Part shown: one piece after another, positions 60,236 to 64,000 of the stretch
Position numbering within the stretch: the first letter of the stretch is position 1
Layout of the letters: each line of letters opens with the position of its first letter
Assembly: GCA_016717855.1 (NCBI GenBank)
Contig: JADKEV010000009.1
Span: forward strand, 124,001 to 188,000
Source of the DNA: Betaproteobacteria bacterium
Lineage (GTDB): Bacteria > Pseudomonadota > Gammaproteobacteria > Burkholderiales > Casimicrobiaceae
DNA length: 64,000 bases
Reading direction: 5' to 3'
The notes under the pieces: model-generated
Told to the model about the DNA's origin: nothing
Database searches by the model: none
The model's input: the letters and a program-made list of their open reading frames with translations, nothing else
Program-made: the position numbers and the translations under genes

Positions 60236-60886
60236 ATGAGTACGTTAGCCAAGCTTGCGCTGGGCCTGATGGGAAGGTTGCGGCCAGCGCCCGCGAAGGC
60301 CGGGTCGGCGCCTGCGCTCGCCCTGCCTCCACCCAACATGCAAGGCGGCCTGCCGTTGATGGATGCATTGGCACGGCGGCACTCCTCGCGCGATTTCACG
60401 CGCGCCGAACTGTCGTTGCCGGTTCTCTCGGACCTGCTTTGGGCCGCCTGCGGGCAGAACCGGCCCGACGGCGGACGAACCTCTCCCTCCGCGCTGAATG
60501 CACAGGAGATCGACGTGTTCGTCGCGCTACCCGCCGGCGCCTACCGATACGACCCGGCAACGCACCAACTGCACCTGGTGGCAGCCGTCGACCTGCGGCG
60601 CGTGACCGGCTATCAGGATTTCGTCGACGAGGCCCCGCTGGATCTGGTCTATGTGGCCGATCATGCGCGGATGGGCCTGGTGCCGGCGGGGCAGCGCGAG
60701 TCCTATGCATCGGCGGCAGCCGGCGCGATGGCGCAGAATGTCTATCTGTTCGCGGCCGCCAACAACCTGGCCACGGTCATCCGCGCGTGGATCGATCGTG
60801 CGGCGATCGCCGACGCGCTGGGACTCACGCACGATCAGCAGGTGTTGCTGTCGCAGACAGTAGGTTACCCGAGGGCGCAAGCATGA
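60236..60886 (+). CDS. nitroreductase/SagB-like flavoprotein (2)
   Basis: 216 residues, paralogue of the previous gene: LMDALARRHSSRDFTRAELS, LSDLLWAACGQNRPDGGRTS, YLFAAANNLATVIRAWID and VLLSQTVGYPRAQA. Its N-terminus has hydrophobic residues but no clear export signal. AAAGGAG nine bases before the ATG. Overlaps the longest fadD frame by ATGA. Its own promoter looks oxygen-responsive (see the site at 60083). Confidence 0.85.
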   Translation: MSTLAKLALGLMGRLRPAPAKAGSAPALALPPPNMQGGLPLMDALARRHSSRDFTRAELSLPVLSDLLWAACGQNRPDGGRTSPSALNAQEIDVFVALPAGAYRYDPATHQLHLVAAVDLRRVTGYQDFVDEAPLDLVYVADHARMGLVPAGQRESYASAAAGAMAQNVYLFAAANNLATVIRAWIDRAAIADALGLTHDQQVLLSQTVGYPRAQA

Positions 60887-60918
60887 GTGACGCGCGCGCC
60901 GCAGCGAAGGAGAAAACA

Positions 60919-62589
60919 GTGGACAAGATCTGGCTGCAACAGTACCCGCCCGGGATTCCGGCTGAAATCGATGCCGGCGAATTCGACTCGCTGAAGGACA
61001 TACTGGAACAAAGCTGCGCCAGGTTCGGGGCGCTCCCGGCGTACGGCAACATGGGCGTGTCGATCACGTATGGCCAGCTCGACCAGGCCAGCCGCGCGTT
61101 CGGCGCGTACCTGCAGAAGTCGCTCGGCATGCGCCGCGGCGACCGCGTCGCGCTGATGCTGCCCAACCTGCTGCAGTACCCGGTGGCGCTGTTCGGCGCG
61201 CTGCGCGCCGGCCTCACCGTCGTCAACGTCAACCCGCAGTACACCGAGCGCGAACTCGAGCACCAGCTGAAGGACGCGGGCGCCACGGCCATCGTCGTGC
61301 TGGAGAATTTCGCGCACACGCTGGCGGCGGTGCTGCCCAGGACGCCTGTCAGGACCGTCATCGCCACGCAGGTCGGCGACCTGTTCCCGTGGCCGAAGAG
61401 AGCCGTTGTCAATTTTGTTGTCAAGCACGTGAAGAAGATGGTTCCGCCGTGGCGCATTCCGGACGCCGTGAGCTTTGGCGCCGCGCTCGAGGCAGGGCGC
61501 GCGCAGGCGATCGACAACGTGCCGCTCGGACACGACGACATCGCATTTCTCCAGTACACGGGCGGGACGACCGGCGTGGCCAAAGGCGCCATCCTGACGC
61601 ACGGCAACATGGTCGCCAACCTGCAGCAGGTCGGGGCCTGGATCGGCCGCGACCTGAAGGACGGCGAGGAGACGGCCATCCTGCCGCTGCCCCTCTATCA
61701 TGTCTACGCGCTGACGTCCAACCTGGTGTTCATGAAGATCGGCGCCCACGTCATCCTGATCACCAATCCGCGCGACCTGCCCGCCTTCATCAAGGAGCTC
61801 GGGCGGCAGAAGTTCACCGCGATGATCGGCGTCAACACACTGTACAACGCCCTGCTCAACGCGCCCGGCTTCGCGGGCGTGGCGACGCGGCAGATCAAGA
61901 TGGCCAACGCCGGCGGCATGGCGGTGCAGCGCGCGGTGGCCGAACGCTGGAAGCAGGTCACCGGCGTGCCGCTGATCGAGAGCTACGGGCTCACCGAAAC
62001 CTCGCCGGCGGCGATCTCGAACCCGCTGGACATCGCGGACTGGACCGGCAACATCGGCGTCCCGATTCCGTCGACCGAAGCCGCGATCCTGGATGACGAC
62101 GGCCGCCCGGTTGCGATCGGCGACGTCAACGAGATCTGTATCCGCGGCCCGCAGGTCATGAAGGGCTACTGGAACCGGCCCGACGAGACGGCAAAGGTCT
62201 TCACGCGGGATGGCTGGCTGCGCACCGGCGACATGGGCTTCATGGACGCGCAGGGCACGTTCAAGATCACCGATCGCAAGAAGGACATGATCATCGTCTC
62301 CGGCTTCAAGGTGTTCCCGAACGAGATCGAGGATGTGGTGATGCTGCACCCCGGCGTGCTCGAAGTGGCGGCGGTCGGCGCGCCCGATCCGAAGTCCGGC
62401 GAGGTCGTGAAGATATTCGTGGTCAGGAAGGACCCGGCGCTGACCGAAGAGGCGCTGCTCGCGCACTGCCGAAAGAGCCTCACCGGCTACAAGGTTCCGA
62501 AGCTGGTCGAATTCCGCACGGAGCCGCTGCCCAAGAGCAACCTCGGCAAGATCCTGCGCCGGGAACTGCGGGCGCCGGCGGCAGCCTGA
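60919..62589 (+). CDS. fadD: long-chain-fatty-acid-CoA ligase
   Basis: 556 residues from the GTG, which has AAGGAG six bases upstream and gives VDKIWLQQYPPGIPAEID, the usual FadD opening; an ATG at 60883 (ATGA with the upstream gene) is also open. Adenylate-forming motifs: FLQYTGGTTGVAKGAILTH, ESYGLTETSPAAISNP, WLRTGDMGFMDAQGTF, ITDRKKDMIIVSGFKVFPNE and the catalytic Lys in PKSNLGKILRRELR. Makes acyl-CoA from fatty acids. Why it follows nitroreductase genes is not clear; the Pao enzyme could supply acids from aldehydes. Confidence 0.93.
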   Translation: MDKIWLQQYPPGIPAEIDAGEFDSLKDILEQSCARFGALPAYGNMGVSITYGQLDQASRAFGAYLQKSLGMRRGDRVALMLPNLLQYPVALFGALRAGLTVVNVNPQYTERELEHQLKDAGATAIVVLENFAHTLAAVLPRTPVRTVIATQVGDLFPWPKRAVVNFVVKHVKKMVPPWRIPDAVSFGAALEAGRAQAIDNVPLGHDDIAFLQYTGGTTGVAKGAILTHGNMVANLQQVGAWIGRDLKDGEETAILPLPLYHVYALTSNLVFMKIGAHVILITNPRDLPAFIKELGRQKFTAMIGVNTLYNALLNAPGFAGVATRQIKMANAGGMAVQRAVAERWKQVTGVPLIESYGLTETSPAAISNPLDIADWTGNIGVPIPSTEAAILDDDGRPVAIGDVNEICIRGPQVMKGYWNRPDETAKVFTRDGWLRTGDMGFMDAQGTFKITDRKKDMIIVSGFKVFPNEIEDVVMLHPGVLEVAAVGAPDPKSGEVVKIFVVRKDPALTEEALLAHCRKSLTGYKVPKLVEFRTEPLPKSNLGKILRRELRAPAAA

Positions 62590-62653
62590 CCCGCGCAACA
62601 GGGTTGCCGCCGGCAGCCGCGGGGCGGCAGTTCGGTTCCCCTATACTGTCGGC

Positions 62654-64000
62654 ATGCCAACGCCTCTGCGCCGGGCCGGTCCGCTTTCCCTGCTGCTGAT
62701 CCTCGCCGTCCTGCTCGGGGCCGCGCTGCGCCTCTATCAGTTCGACAGCCAGATCCTGCTCGACGACGAGTGGCACGCGGTGCATCAGCTCATCGCGCGG
62801 CGGCCGGCGGACATCCTGCTGTCCTTCGGCGTCGCCGACTACTGCATCCCGCTGACCTTGCTGTACTGGGCGGAGGCCGCGAGCTTCGGCCTGAGCGAGT
62901 TCGGCATGCGCTGGCCGATGCTGTTGTCCGGCATCGCCGCGCTGATCCTGCTGCCGGTCTACGTCTGGCGCACGCTGGGCCCGCGCCATGCGATTCCGTT
63001 CGCCTTCCTGCTGGCGATTTCGCCGGCGCTGGTGCTCTACAGCCGGATCGCGCGGCCGTACGCGGTCACGCTGCTGCTGATCTGCGTCGCGCACGTCGCC
63101 TTCGAACGCTACTGGCGCGGGGGGCCGCGGCAAACCGTTCACGGCACGTTGTACGGCGCCTGCGCGGTGCTCGCGACGTGGATGCACTTGATTGCCGGGC
63201 CCCTCGCAGTCGCGCCGTTCCTCTACCACTTGGTGTCGCTGCTGCGCGAAGAACCGGCGCGCCGCGGCGCGCGGCTGCGCGCGTTGCTGCTGCTGGGCCT
63301 GCCCCCACTGCCATGGGTATGGCGCTGCTGATCCTGCCGCCGCTGGTCGCGGACCTGTCGGCGCTAGGCGGCAAGAGCGGCGCCGACATGCCCGGCCTGG
63401 ACACCCTGGCCGGCGCCTGGCACTGGTGGATGGGCACTGGTTCGGCCGCGCTTGCCGCGGCGATGGGGTTGCTCGCCGCGCTCGGCATGCCGGAATTGTG
63501 GCGGCGGCTGCCGGTCGCGCGCACGCTGTTGCTGGGCATCGCCCTGACGCTGGCGCTGGTTCTGCTGCTGCGTCCGGCGTGGGTCCAGAATCCGGGCACC
63601 TTCGGCCGCTACCTGCTGCCGGTGACCCCGTTGCTGCTGCTGGCGGCGGCCGGCGGGGCGGTACGGCTGGCGGACCTTGCCGGCCGCGCGCCACCGGCCA
63701 TCGCGCGGGTGCTGGCATTGGCGATCCTCGCAGCGCCGGCGCTGGCGCTGGCCGTCCAGTCGCCGCTGCGGGACATCTACTACCACCCGAATTCGAACAC
63801 GACGGATCCGTACTTCTATTTCGATTTCCGGCCCGGGCGCAATCCGTATCCCGACGCCTTCGACCGCTATACGCCGCTGTCCGCGTTCTGGTCGGGTTTG
63901 CGCGCGTCACCGACCGCGAGCCTGCGCATCGCGGTGGCGCCGTTCTACTTCGAGGGCTTCGGCTGGGATGGGCCGCGCCTGGAGCGGCGCAGCGGCCAGC
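62654..64000 (+). pseudogene. GT39-like membrane glycosyltransferase, frame break, 3' partial
   Basis: Many hydrophobic segments. LILAVLLGAALRLYQFDSQI followed by LLDDEWHAV has the Asp-Glu pair found in the first external loop of ArnT/PMT-type (GT-C) glycosyltransferases. The first frame stops at 63329; the next frame takes over at once (MGMALLILPPLVADL) and stays open to the window edge. The switch is at the C5 run 63302-63306, where one C seems missing. The later part includes FGRYLLPVTPLLLLAAAG, typical of the family. Possibly a homopolymer error. C-terminus is outside the window. Confidence 0.75.

Overview
High-GC DNA, densely packed, with a macromolecular-synthesis operon, Bug-type solute receptors, tripartite transporters and many CoA-dependent catabolic genes. 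This fits a betaproteobacterium of the Burkholderiales/Rhodocyclales kind. That is inference from gene content and protein style; no marker search was run.

Layout. 0-8 kb: a PRPP-synthetase paralogue cut by the window edge, two tandem kinase-like proteins (the second fused to a P-loop kinase), a small STAS-like protein, an exported dockerin-like protein, tRNA-Met and oligopeptidase A (prlC). 8.2-13.5 kb (minus strand): rpsU-yqeY-dnaG-rpoD with promoter, an attenuator after rpsU and a terminator after rpoD. 39.7-42 kb: tsaD, plsY and folB. In E. coli tsaD stands divergently next to rpsU with plsY and folB close by. Here the two halves are 26 kb apart.

The 26 kb between them (13.5-39.7 kb) is a catabolic island: a four-rhodanese protein, an SDR lacking the usual YxxxK, two paralogous GntR/UTRA regulators, a PaaK-like CoA ligase, two ACAD-fold proteins each beside a flavin-reductase domain, five Bug receptors, a decayed class II aldolase, dodecin, a two-subunit aconitase X coupled to an alpha-methylacyl-CoA-racemase-like protein, thiolase, CoA-transferase, an MFS carrier, a PrpD-like protein and a third ACAD lacking the usual Glu. 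At least six promoters carry one operator-like motif around a TGTCCGGACA core, several overlapping the -10. I read this as one regulon for CoA-dependent breakdown of an unidentified carboxylic acid, possibly branched or sulfur-containing. The substrate is not known.

42-46 kb: ybaK, enoyl-CoA hydratase, a frame-broken alpha/beta hydrolase, a frame-broken xerD and ogt. 46-54.5 kb: a TRAP transporter (dctPQM) followed by a frame-broken amidase and a HyuA-HyuB fusion, probably uptake and hydrolysis of an amide or cyclic amide. 54.5-62.6 kb: an OsmC-like protein, a PaoABC-like periplasmic molybdenum aldehyde oxidoreductase, two nitroreductase-like paralogues (the second behind a possible FNR-type promoter) and a fadD-like ligase. 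The window ends in a frame-broken GT39-like membrane glycosyltransferase.

Dispersed palindromic repeats recur: seven copies of a 31-33 bp element, a GC-rich palindrome family that also sits in frame inside the HyuB coding region, and a perfect 20-bp palindrome. Single-base frame breaks are frequent after 29 kb and absent before 23 kb. Some look like real decay, others like consensus errors.
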